In this document: piece by piece, positions 16,999-24,048 of the stretch
Layout of the letters: the number at the start of each line of letters is the position of its first letter
Position numbering within the stretch: the first letter of the stretch is position 1
Assembly (NCBI GenBank): GCA_028819675.1
Contig: JAPPKT010000384.1
Location: 1 to 24,048, forward strand
From: Caldilineaceae bacterium
GTDB lineage: Bacteria; Chloroflexota; Anaerolineae; Caldilineales; Caldilineaceae
Reading direction: 5' to 3'
Length of the DNA: 24,048 nucleotides
Program-made: the position numbers and the translations under genes
The notes under the pieces: model-generated
Told to the model about the DNA's origin: nothing
The model's input: the letters and a program-made list of their open reading frames with translations, nothing else
Database searches by the model: none

Positions 16999-18207
16999 TC
17001 ACGCATAGGCGCGTTCGCCATGCTCGCTGATGTCCAGTCCAATCTCCTCTTCCTGCTCGGTAACCGCCAGGCCCCAAACCGCATCCAGGATCTTGGTCAG
17101 AATGAACGTAATTATGTACGAGTAGATGATGGTCACAATTACGGTCATCAGCTGGATGCCGAATTGCGTGGGGTTGCCGTAGAAGAGACCGTCAGTTCCG
17201 CCGACGGCCGCCGTCGCAAACAGGCCGGTTGCCAGCGCACCCCAGGTACCCGCCATCCCGTGACAAGCCCATACGTCCAGACTCTCGTCCAGGCCTCGCT
17301 TTTCGCGCAGGTCAATGCTGTAGTAACTGACGGGCGCCGCAATCGCGCCGATCAGGAGCGCCGCCATAGGTGTAACGAAGCCGGCCGCGGGCGTGATCGC
17401 CACCAGGCCCACAACGGCTCCCGTCACGATCCCAAGTACGCTGGGCTTGTTGTCACGCCAGGAAAGGAACATCCAAACCACCGCCGCAGCGGCAGCCGCC
17501 GTATTCGTGTTCACCAGCGCCTGTACCGCCAGCCCGTCGGCCGCAAGCGCGCTGCCTCCGTTGAAGCCAAACCAGCCGACCCACAGCAGACCCGCCCCCA
17601 GGACGGTGAACGCAATGTTATGCGGCTCAATCGCCACCTGCCCAAACCCTTTGCGCTTGCGAATCGCCATTGCAAACGCCAGCGCCGAGAAACCGGCTGT
17701 AATGTGGACAACCGTTCCGCCGGCAAAGTCAAGCGCGCCCCAACGCGCAAAGATGCCGCCGCCCCAGGCCCAGTGGCAGACCGGATCGTAGACCAGCGTT
17801 GCCCACAGGACCGCGAATACCAGGTACACTTTGAAGCGGATACGTTCCACGAACGTCCCGGATATCAGTGCAGGTGTGATTATGGCAAATGTCATCTGGA
17901 ACGCTGCAAACAGCAGGTGGGGAATGGACAGCCCTTCCAGCGCCTCTACACCGACGTTCGACAGTCCAATGTAGTCGAGACCGCCAACCAACCCGGCGAC
18001 ACTGGTGCCGAAGGCCAGGGTATATCCAATAATGACCCACTGAATGCTGATGAGGCCGATCGTTATGAAACTGAGGTTGAGAGTGGAGAGGATGTTCTTT
18101 CGGCGAACCATTCCGCCATAGAAAAAACCGAGCGCCGGCGTCATCATCAGCACCAGGGCGGTGGCGACGATGATCCAGGCAGTATCTCCAGAGTTGATTC
18201 CATCCAT
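16999..18207 (-). CDS. amt: Ammonium transporter, Amt family
   Basis: Trimeric inner-membrane ammonium channel, 402 residues, about 11 membrane helices. Conserved pore features are present: TPALGFFYGGMVRRKN, the gate Phe in FAAFQMTFAIITPALISG, DPVCHWAWGGGIF with the recruitment-site Trp, and the twin pore histidines in GGTVVHITAGFSALA and WACHGMAGTWGALATGLF. The C-terminal tail EEEIGLDISEHGERAYA is the part that couples the three pores and contacts PII in E. coli. AGGAGG lies 10 bases before the ATG. Two PII genes follow downstream, the common amt-glnK arrangement. The frame stays open for 46 acidic codons past the stop. Confidence 0.95.
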   Translation of the reverse strand: MDGINSGDTAWIIVATALVLMMTPALGFFYGGMVRRKNILSTLNLSFITIGLISIQWVIIGYTLAFGTSVAGLVGGLDYIGLSNVGVEALEGLSIPHLLFAAFQMTFAIITPALISGTFVERIRFKVYLVFAVLWATLVYDPVCHWAWGGGIFARWGALDFAGGTVVHITAGFSALAFAMAIRKRKGFGQVAIEPHNIAFTVLGAGLLWVGWFGFNGGSALAADGLAVQALVNTNTAAAAAAVVWMFLSWRDNKPSVLGIVTGAVVGLVAITPAAGFVTPMAALLIGAIAAPVSYYSIDLREKRGLDESLDVWACHGMAGTWGALATGLFATAAVGGTDGLFYGNPTQFGIQLMTVIVTIIYSYIITFILTKILDAVWGLAVTEQEEEIGLDISEHGERAYA

Positions 18208-18355
18208 TTACCCATTTCCTCCTGTTGCAGGCAATCCCTGCTGTCCGTAAACCTGTTGTGGGGTTGAATTGACTAAGAGGGCCCCGGGCGGGAACCCCCT
18301 TGGCTACCAACCAATCATCGCCGAAGCACGGCCGGAAATCCTATGGTTATTCTGC

Positions 18356-18383
18356 ACAATAGTAGGCCGACCTCAGTTGTAAA
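18356..18383 (-). promoter_or_regulatory. Candidate amt promoter
   Basis: Read on the minus strand, TTTACA (18378-18383) and TATTGT (18356-18361) are spaced by 16 bases, a good -35 and a moderate -10. The predicted start would give a leader of about 140 bases before the amt ATG. Confidence 0.4.
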
Positions 18384-18489
18384 CGTTGCCCAACCGACTC
18401 CTTACTCGCCCGGGCCATTTCAGCAAATTTCAAAGCAACCTCGTAGACTGGGATCGCTGCTTTTGTGAAGTTGGAAAATTACGGGGCCT

Positions 18490-18518
18490 TTGACTACAAT
18501 AACAGAATTCAATATCAA
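18490..18518 (+). promoter_or_regulatory. Candidate pdxS promoter
   Basis: TTGACT (18490-18495), a 17-base spacer and TATCAA (18513-18518) resemble a sigma-70 promoter. A second -10-like TATACT occurs at 18578-18583 with only weak -35 candidates. The first gives a leader of about 90 bases. Confidence 0.42.
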
Positions 18519-18616
18519 GCGCAAGAGGTCGAACAGGACCCTTACGCGGCGTTCAACTTCAACGCGCAGCAAGAGAATATACTGACCCGTTGTGGCATCA
18601 AAGGAGGCACAGACCC

Positions 18617-19534
<918 letters not shown>

Positions 19535-19535
19535 C

Positions 19536-19603
19536 GGGCGCGACGCCCACCATTAGCCTTCTCTATTCCAATGGTGGCAGGAGAGACTAAGTCTTCTGCC
19601 ACC
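19536..19603 (+). promoter_or_regulatory. Mutually exclusive hairpins after pdxS
   Basis: Hairpin A pairs CCACCATT (19547-19554) with AATGGTGG (19570-19577). Hairpin B pairs GGTGGCAG (19573-19580) with CTGCCACC (19596-19603). Both stems are perfect 8-mers and share GGTGG (19573-19577), so only one can form at a time. A short GGGCG-CGA-CGCCC hairpin (19536-19548) overlaps the start of A. This could be an attenuator-like switch controlling the downstream genes, or a pdxS terminator with redundant folds. No T-run follows B. Confidence 0.5.
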
Positions 19604-19638
19604 GCACTGTGCCTTTCTCCTGACAGGGGGAAAGAACT

Positions 19639-19950
19639 ATGGCGGAAGTTTCGGTCAGTGGTGTCTATCGCGATGGGGTGGTCGAACTAACTGAAAGCGT
19701 ATCTGCATTCAACGGCCAGAACGTTGTCGTAATCTTCTCTGATCCGCTTTCAAACCAAGACCAAGAGTCGTATCGAGACTACTTGAAAAGAAAAATTGCG
19801 AAATTTGACCCACAGTTTTTGGCAATGACAAGGAATGAACGCCAAACCGAATTCGAAAGAATCTCCACGAAAGTTGCCGAAAGGCTTCCATATCGAACAC
19901 CAGAAGAAATGGTGAAGGCGATGCGGAGAGAAAACTTTGATCCTACTTGA
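19639..19950 (+). CDS. Antitoxin-like protein (AF2212/DUF104-like N-terminus)
   Basis: Small protein of 103 residues. The N-terminus (SVSGVYRDGVVELTE, then GQNVVVIFSD) resembles the beta-strand module of AF2212/DUF104-type antitoxins. The rest is charged and helical, ending in EEMVKAMRRENFDPT, as in antitoxin tails that wrap a toxin. A run of G at 19626-19630 serves as ribosome binding site. Its 3' end overlaps the start of the PIN-domain gene by 14 bases, a classic antitoxin-toxin layout. The DNA here is visibly more A/T-rich than pdxS and pdxT on either side, which suggests transfer. The family call rests on pattern recognition only. Confidence 0.65.
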   Translation: MAEVSVSGVYRDGVVELTESVSAFNGQNVVVIFSDPLSNQDQESYRDYLKRKIAKFDPQFLAMTRNERQTEFERISTKVAERLPYRTPEEMVKAMRRENFDPT

Positions 19951-20399
19951 TACCAAATGTCCTTGTCATTGCCCGTTTCTTTCCTCGTGATGTTCGCTTC
20001 GAACAGAACCGCAGGCTGGTTACCGTCTTCCCCCGATTGAGCGTTGGATTTTCCATCTTTTCGCTCTTGGAACTCTGTGGAATCTCCTCCTTCAACCTTT
20101 CAACCCAGGAACTGCGACGTAGGATGTATACCTTAGAAGAAACTTACTCTGCGGAGATTCTACAACCGCAGGCGGCCAAAGAAGATTCCGCAGAATCCTG
20201 GCTCGCCTCTTTCATCACATCTCTATTTGAGAGAATCGACAAAAGGGTGACACTTGGCGACGCGTTTTTCCTGCAAACAGCTGAGGATTTCCAGGTCGAG
20301 ACGCTAATTGCATGGAATCCAAAGGACTTCACAGATCGTACATCCTTGCCTGTCCTGACGCCGGTCGAATTCCTCGCACAGCGAGAGAATAGCCAATGA
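19937..20399 (+). pseudogene. PIN-domain toxin gene with a one-base frameshift near its start
   Basis: VapC-like PIN-domain ribonuclease, apparently disrupted. TTG at 19937, preceded by GGAGAG 6 bases upstream, encodes M-I-L-L-D-T-K and then leaves the frame, stopping at 19988-19990. The remaining frame, open to 20399, begins I-P-N-V-L-V-I-A-R-F. Removing one A from AAA at 19955-19957 joins the two into MILLDTNVLVIARFFP, the canonical PIN start with its first catalytic Asp, in a protein of 153 residues. Later PIN features are intact: the Glu in SIFSLLELCGI, the Asp in LGDAFFLQTAEDF and LIAWNPKDF. Without correction, the longest open frame (TTG 19947, 150 residues) lacks the first Asp. A sequencing or assembly error is an alternative. 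The stop overlaps the pdxT ATG. Confidence 0.75.
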
Positions 20400-21022
20400 G
20401 CGTAGCTCGTTTTGGAGTACTTGCGCTCCAAGGCGCCTTCCGTGAACATATCGCCATGCTGCAACGCCTCAACGTCGAAGCCGCGGAAGTCCGACTGGCG
20501 AAAGAGCTGGACGATTTGGACGGATTGATTATTCCTGGGGGAGAGAGCACCAGTATGGGCCTGGTAGCCGAGCGCTGGGGCTTGGTTGAGCCGCTGCGCC
20601 GGTGGGTTCACGGTGGGCGGCCCACTTGGGGCACCTGCGCCGGAATGATTCTTTTGGCCGAGAACGCAACCGGCCAGAAATTGGGCGGTCAGGCCTTGAT
20701 TGGTGGTCTGGATGTAACCGTCAACCGCAACTACTTCGGCCGCCAGGTCGACAGCTTCGAAGCCGATCTCGACGTGCCCGCACTGGGCGGCACACCCTTT
20801 CACGCAGTCTTCATTCGCGCGCCCGCCATTACCGCTGTCGCCGAAAATGTCGAGACTCTGGCCACCGTTGCCTCCCTTCGAGACGAAGCCGAGCCGGTAA
20901 TCGCGGCCGTTCGCAAAGGACCGATTCTGGCAACGGCCTTTCACCCCGAGCTAACCGACGACCTGCGCTGGCACCGCTATTTCGTGGAGATCGTTAACGA
21001 ATTCCGTTCGTGCTCCGGCTAG
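20396..21022 (+). CDS. pdxT: Pyridoxal 5'-phosphate synthase glutaminase subunit PdxT
   Basis: Class I glutamine amidotransferase that releases ammonia for PdxS in PLP synthesis, 208 residues. The catalytic triad is present: Cys81 in [11 protein letters not shown], and His183 and Glu185 in [11 protein letters not shown]. The N-terminus [16 protein letters not shown] and [10 protein letters not shown] are family signatures. Its ATG overlaps the PIN gene's TGA (ATGA, 20396-20399), so translation is probably coupled to that frame; the Shine-Dalgarno sequence is weak. Because the PIN gene appears frameshifted near its start, coupling from the true PIN start would be lost, and pdxT may depend on internal initiation. 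Confidence 0.96.
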   Translation: MSVARFGVLALQGAFREHIAMLQRLNVEAAEVRLAKELDDLDGLIIPGGESTSMGLVAERWGLVEPLRRWVHGGRPTWGTCAGMILLAENATGQKLGGQALIGGLDVTVNRNYFGRQVDSFEADLDVPALGGTPFHAVFIRAPAITAVAENVETLATVASLRDEAEPVIAAVRKGPILATAFHPELTDDLRWHRYFVEIVNEFRSCSG

Positions 21023-21137
21023 CAGGGAGAACAGTGCCGCCGCAGGGGGAAGACTGACAGCCGGCAAATCGCAGGAGGCGTATCGGAGCCTATCCTGTTT
21101 CCCGCTTCCGTCGCCGGCAAATTTGTACCGCAAAACG

Positions 21138-21176
21138 AAGCCCGTGCGAAACTGTTATGTCTCGCACGGGCTTTTT
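21138..21176. terminator. Intrinsic terminator after pdxT
   Basis: AAGCCCGTGCGA (21138-21149) and TCGCACGGGCTT (21162-21173) form a perfect 12-bp stem with a 12-base loop. The last bases run into TTTTT (21172-21176). On the minus strand the tail reads CTTCGTTTTG, so it may also end the convergent DUF4013 transcript. This is the most typical intrinsic terminator in the window. Confidence 0.9.
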
Positions 21177-21215
21177 GAATCGGGACCTGATGCTCTTTCC
21201 CGGGTGTTACTGCAC

Positions 21216-22181
21216 CTACTGGCCTTTCGGCTCTGAAGGCGATCCATCCTCTTCAGGCCGACCATCCTCCTCCGACTGAATCTCTTCGTCTGGCTCCTCT
21301 GACTCTTCTGGAGCTTCCTGTTCAACCGCAATTTCAGGATCGACCGGCGGCTCTGGCTCTGCTTGTGGGTCGAACACCTCTGGTGGGACGATCTCGGCTG
21401 ACACCTCGGTTTCTTCGACAGGCTCAGCTGTCCAGCCGGCGTCAAGATCCACTTCCGGCATGGCCCCAACGTGGCTCATCCCTGTGCCCTCTCCGGCAAC
21501 TCGCGCCAGTTGACCGTACAGGTGACTCTGGAAGTAGTAAATGATCAGCTGCGACAGCGGCACTGTCACGACCGCGCCAATTATGCACAGAATCAGTCCC
21601 ACAATGCTGCCGACCGTTGTAATGATCATGCTGGCGATCACAGTCAGAATCGCGACGATCGCCACATTGCCTATGTTGTCGCGGGTCCAGTCCCAGATCT
21701 CGGAAACCTGAAGTCCTTCGCTGATCGTTTCGTTTCTGGCGAAGGCAATCGTGAATCCAGGTTGGAATACGAGGAAAGCAATACCAACCAGAAACTGCAG
21801 ACACAGGGAACACAGGATAAAAATCGCTCCAATATCATCGTCCACGTATTGGAAGTTCTCCGAGACGACCACACCGATGATGAACATGGGAACGGATACC
21901 AATATGATTGGCAGAGCCCATACTACATAAACGCAGACCAGCTTCACCCCGCGTACCAAGTCGTCACCCCACCGGTCCCACTCCGGCAGAACAGGATGCG
22001 CGTCGTCTCGTACGTTCTGCAGCAGACGCACCAGGTAACCGAACAGGATAAAGTAGCCTAGAACGCCAATTAGCGCCACGAGGAGCAATGAACTGATCAG
22101 AAGCAACCCCGTGCCGATGGCCGTCTTCTCGACCCAGCGTTCGTCCTCCGAAAAGTAAGTCAGTGCTCTTCCAATATCCAT
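21216..22181 (-). CDS. DUF4013-like membrane protein with acidic C-terminal tail
   Basis: Integral membrane protein of 321 residues, function unknown. The N-terminus (MDIGRALTYFSEDERWVEK), a first membrane segment and the loop VLPEWDRWGDDLVRGVK match the pattern of DUF4013 proteins. About five to six hydrophobic segments lie between residues 22 and 225. From about residue 245 the chain becomes a roughly 75-residue tail rich in Glu, Pro and Asp, probably disordered. The start is supported by AAGGAG seven to twelve bases before the ATG. It lies 41 bases downstream of queG on the same strand and probably shares its transcript, without an obvious functional link. Confidence 0.75.
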   Translation of the reverse strand: MDIGRALTYFSEDERWVEKTAIGTGLLLISSLLLVALIGVLGYFILFGYLVRLLQNVRDDAHPVLPEWDRWGDDLVRGVKLVCVYVVWALPIILVSVPMFIIGVVVSENFQYVDDDIGAIFILCSLCLQFLVGIAFLVFQPGFTIAFARNETISEGLQVSEIWDWTRDNIGNVAIVAILTVIASMIITTVGSIVGLILCIIGAVVTVPLSQLIIYYFQSHLYGQLARVAGEGTGMSHVGAMPEVDLDAGWTAEPVEETEVSAEIVPPEVFDPQAEPEPPVDPEIAVEQEAPEESEEPDEEIQSEEDGRPEEDGSPSEPKGQ

Positions 22182-22222
22182 ATGTGCTCTCCTTTGTCGA
22201 AGACACAGCGATGCAAGGCAAC

Positions 22223-23626
22223 TCAGTGTCCGGCAATTCGGTTGTATTCTTCTCTACGCCGGCTCGCCGCTAAAGTTTCATTGCCGCGCCCGAGCGCAAT
22301 GCCAATCTCCTCTCGTACCCACGAGACTGCCTCATCGACCAGCAGGGATTGCAGACAGGACGCGGCCCGAGCATCGTTGTGCCTGCGCAGCAGTTCTCCC
22401 AGCCCCCAGGCCGCGTGTCCTCGCGCCAGCGCCGATTCGTCGGCCGCAGCTGCTTCCAATCCTGCAAAGGCCGCCGGCTCGCCCCAGTTTCCGAGGGCAA
22501 CGCAGACATTGCGCAGCATCCCTGCCCGCTTTGCCCGCTTTAGCGGAGACCGCCGCCAACGTTCGGCGAATGCCCCAGGCTCAAGCCAGTAGGGCAGGCG
22601 TCGATCAAATCCCTCCAGCAGCGGCGGCGCGACGCGCGCCTGTTGAGCTTCCAGCCCCTTCAGCAGAGGCGTCCTCTCTGCAAGCCGTTGATTCCAGGGA
22701 CATACCTCCTGGCAGATGTCGCACCCGAAAATACGGTTACCGAACATGCCCCGCAGCGGTCGCGGAATCGGCTGGCGTGATTCGATCGTCCAGTAGGATA
22801 TACAGCGCTGGGGGTCCAGGTGAAACGGCCCTGCAAAGGCATCCGTCGGACAGGCATCAAGGCAGCGCGTGCAATGGCCGCACGTGGCCGGCGAAGACTC
22901 ACGCGGACTTAACTCGAATTCGAGTGCGCTGCTCTCACGATTCACAGTTGGCACGCTGTTCTCTTTCTGCAGCTGCCACGCACCGTAATCGCCCCCGGCC
23001 GGTAGCCCCGCAAGCGTCTCCTCCACGCTCAGGTCTGCCAGGCGAACCGCTTCCACAGGCGGGTCGCAGGCCAGCGCCTCCGGCACCAGGAGCGTTGCCA
23101 GGAAGAGCCAGCTGCCTCGCTGTGGGTGAATCGTACAGCAGTTTTTTCCGGTAAAGCCTATGCCGGCCTGTTGCGCCCAGTCCCTTTCCAGTACCGGACC
23201 CGTATCAACCAGCCCTTTTCCCAAAGTCGAACGGCCTGTCCGGAATCGCAACCAGCCGTCTAGCTCATACAGCAGCGGACGAATTATCTCGTGATAGTCC
23301 TCCCCCCAGGCATAGCGGGCGATGATGCCGCGCGACCTGTCGTTCAGGACCTCCGGCGCCAGATCAAAGCGATGATGGTCAACGCCCAGCACGATAAGCG
23401 AGCGAAAGGGCGGGCCCTCCTCGGCCAGCAGGGCCGGATTACGCCTCTTTTCTGGATTTCGAGCCAGGTACGCCATTTCGCCGGCCCTGCCCAAGCTCAG
23501 CCAGCGGACAAAAAACTCCGCATGCGCCGCCTCATCCACCTTGACGATTCGACAGAAGTCGAAACCTAAGCGTCCCGCTTCGGACTTCAACAATGCGGAC
23601 AAGCTGTGGTCAGACCTCATGGACAT
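22223..23626 (-). CDS. queG: Epoxyqueuosine reductase
   Basis: Cobalamin- and [4Fe-4S]-dependent enzyme for the last step of queuosine synthesis in tRNA. The 467-residue product exceeds the common 350-390 residues because of C-terminal HEAT-like repeats and an insertion. The catalytic Asp is D141 in LVDTGPVLERDWA. Cluster ligands are C249, C252, C255 and C259 (CGHCTRCLDACPTDA) and C302, C305 and C309 (CDICQEVCPWN), with C274 between. Residues about 189-245 form an extra segment between the catalytic core and the first cluster that is much shorter in usual homologues. The repeats near the end (RNVCVALGNWGEP, RGHAAWGLGELL) are HEAT-like. Start at M1 or M3 is undecided, with no clear ribosome binding site. 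Confidence 0.93.
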   Translation of the reverse strand: MSMRSDHSLSALLKSEAGRLGFDFCRIVKVDEAAHAEFFVRWLSLGRAGEMAYLARNPEKRRNPALLAEEGPPFRSLIVLGVDHHRFDLAPEVLNDRSRGIIARYAWGEDYHEIIRPLLYELDGWLRFRTGRSTLGKGLVDTGPVLERDWAQQAGIGFTGKNCCTIHPQRGSWLFLATLLVPEALACDPPVEAVRLADLSVEETLAGLPAGGDYGAWQLQKENSVPTVNRESSALEFELSPRESSPATCGHCTRCLDACPTDAFAGPFHLDPQRCISYWTIESRQPIPRPLRGMFGNRIFGCDICQEVCPWNQRLAERTPLLKGLEAQQARVAPPLLEGFDRRLPYWLEPGAFAERWRRSPLKRAKRAGMLRNVCVALGNWGEPAAFAGLEAAAADESALARGHAAWGLGELLRRHNDARAASCLQSLLVDEAVSWVREEIGIALGRGNETLAASRRREEYNRIAGH

Positions 23627-24048
23627 CTTTTTGGAACACAGTCAATGAATGCCTTCTCCGTTCACGCCAATCAAACGGCGCGCCAACCCAACTCTTGGCT
23701 CAGCATCTCTCCCCCCAGCCGGCCTCCGTCTGACCCCGTCCCGATGCATGCGACCCGGTGCAGGCACAACCGTTAGAGAAGGGGAATCCACCTGCACTAT
23801 TGAAGTAGGCAGAGTAACCGTTCAGCGAGTCAGACCCATTATAAGGGCAGCCAAAACTGTTTTCAAGAGGTCGACACCACGTGTGCATCCCACAGTGGAC
23901 GGTGAACTTTCCAATACCTCGGCTAGCAACGGAGCCGTTTCCAGTCCGCCATCAACTCTCTGTCACCAATAGCACCGCCTCTAACAACTGACTACTGCAG
24001 TTCCGGGCGGTCGGGCCTATTCGGCCCTCCCTTGTGCGGGGGCTCCGC
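23627..24048. other. queG leader, upstream sequence and window end
   Basis: No convincing gene is present. The minus strand carries the queG promoter and a leader of about 205 bases. In the leader, GTGCAGG (23758-23764) and CCTGCAC (23791-23797) can form a 7-bp stem. Beyond the promoter, 23870-24048 shows no recognisable feature. Confidence 0.6.
23838..23866 (-). promoter_or_regulatory. Near-consensus sigma-70 promoter of queG
   Basis: On the minus strand TTGAAA (23861-23866), a spacer of exactly 17 bases and a perfect TATAAT (23838-23843) form the best promoter match in the window. Transcription would start near 23831, about 205 bases before the queG ATG, and read through queG into the DUF4013 gene. 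Confidence 0.7.

Larger units (their letters stand above)
18208..18616. other. Divergent control region between amt and pdxS
   Basis: This 409-base gap holds the two divergent promoters annotated separately and no convincing gene. The amt leader, about 140 bases, contains a GC-rich block (GGGCCCCGGGCGGGAACCCCC around 18280-18300) that could fold. I see no clear sigma-54 or NtcA-type site. Confidence 0.6.

Noticed and set aside
18208..18616. Sigma-54 or NtcA-type nitrogen control site for amt
   Set aside because: I looked for GG-N10-GC and GTA-N8-TAC patterns at suitable positions and found nothing convincing; a sigma-70-like candidate is present instead.
21060..21122. 10-base direct repeat GCCGGCAAAT after pdxT
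   Set aside because: Two short copies 53 bases apart without other structure; probably chance in GC-rich DNA.
23627..23831. Cobalamin riboswitch in the queG leader
   Set aside because: A few short stretches (CGGGACGGGGTCAGACGG) are loosely reminiscent, but I could not place the B12 box or the conserved core elements in order.

Overview
The window looks like one edge of a metagenome-type contig from a Chloroflexota bacterium, possibly of the Anaerolineae/Caldilineae group. This rests on the style of the complex I subunits, the Amt/PII set, the PdxS/PdxT pair and the DUF4013 protein; no rRNA or other phylogenetic marker is present, so the placement is inference. The first 22 bases are a G8/C13 homopolymer block, which suggests an assembly edge. 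No rRNA, tRNA, CRISPR array, transposase or prophage was seen.

Layout. (1) 515-9220, plus strand: nuoA, nuoH, nuoJ, nuoK, a small unrecognised TPR-like membrane protein, nuoL, nuoM and nuoN. These are all seven membrane-arm subunits of NADH:quinone oxidoreductase and none of the peripheral-arm subunits (B, C, D, E, F, G, I). (2) 9225-10247, minus: an aldo/keto reductase convergent with nuoN, with a hairpin at the junction. (3) 10487-12057, plus: an LCM-type SAM methyltransferase and, 5 bases later, a cysteine-dioxygenase-like cupin. (4) 12218-15751, plus: an HpcH/HpaI-type aldolase, a lipoprotein with two nearly identical tandem amino-acid-binding domains, a strong intergenic stem-loop, and a polar amino-acid ABC permease with no ATPase beside it. 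(5) 18207-15871, minus: amt followed by two tandem PII genes, a nitrogen uptake and sensing cluster. The PIIs lack two residues normally used to bind ATP, and the amt frame runs on for 46 acidic codons past its TGA stop. (6) 18617-21022, plus: pdxS, an antitoxin-like gene, a frameshifted PIN-domain toxin gene and pdxT. A toxin-antitoxin cassette therefore splits the two PLP synthase genes, and the pdxT start overlaps the toxin stop. (7) 23626-21216, minus: queG (epoxyqueuosine reductase) and a DUF4013 membrane protein with an acidic tail, behind a near-consensus sigma-70 promoter.

The most notable items are the PIN toxin gene broken by one extra A within the pdxS-pdxT unit, the overlapping alternative hairpins after pdxS, the tandem-domain binding protein, the variant PII pair, the possible amt stop-codon read-through tail, and the membrane-arm-only nuo cluster with an extra small gene and a histidine-rich NuoL loop. 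No complete, unmistakably new multi-gene system is evident.
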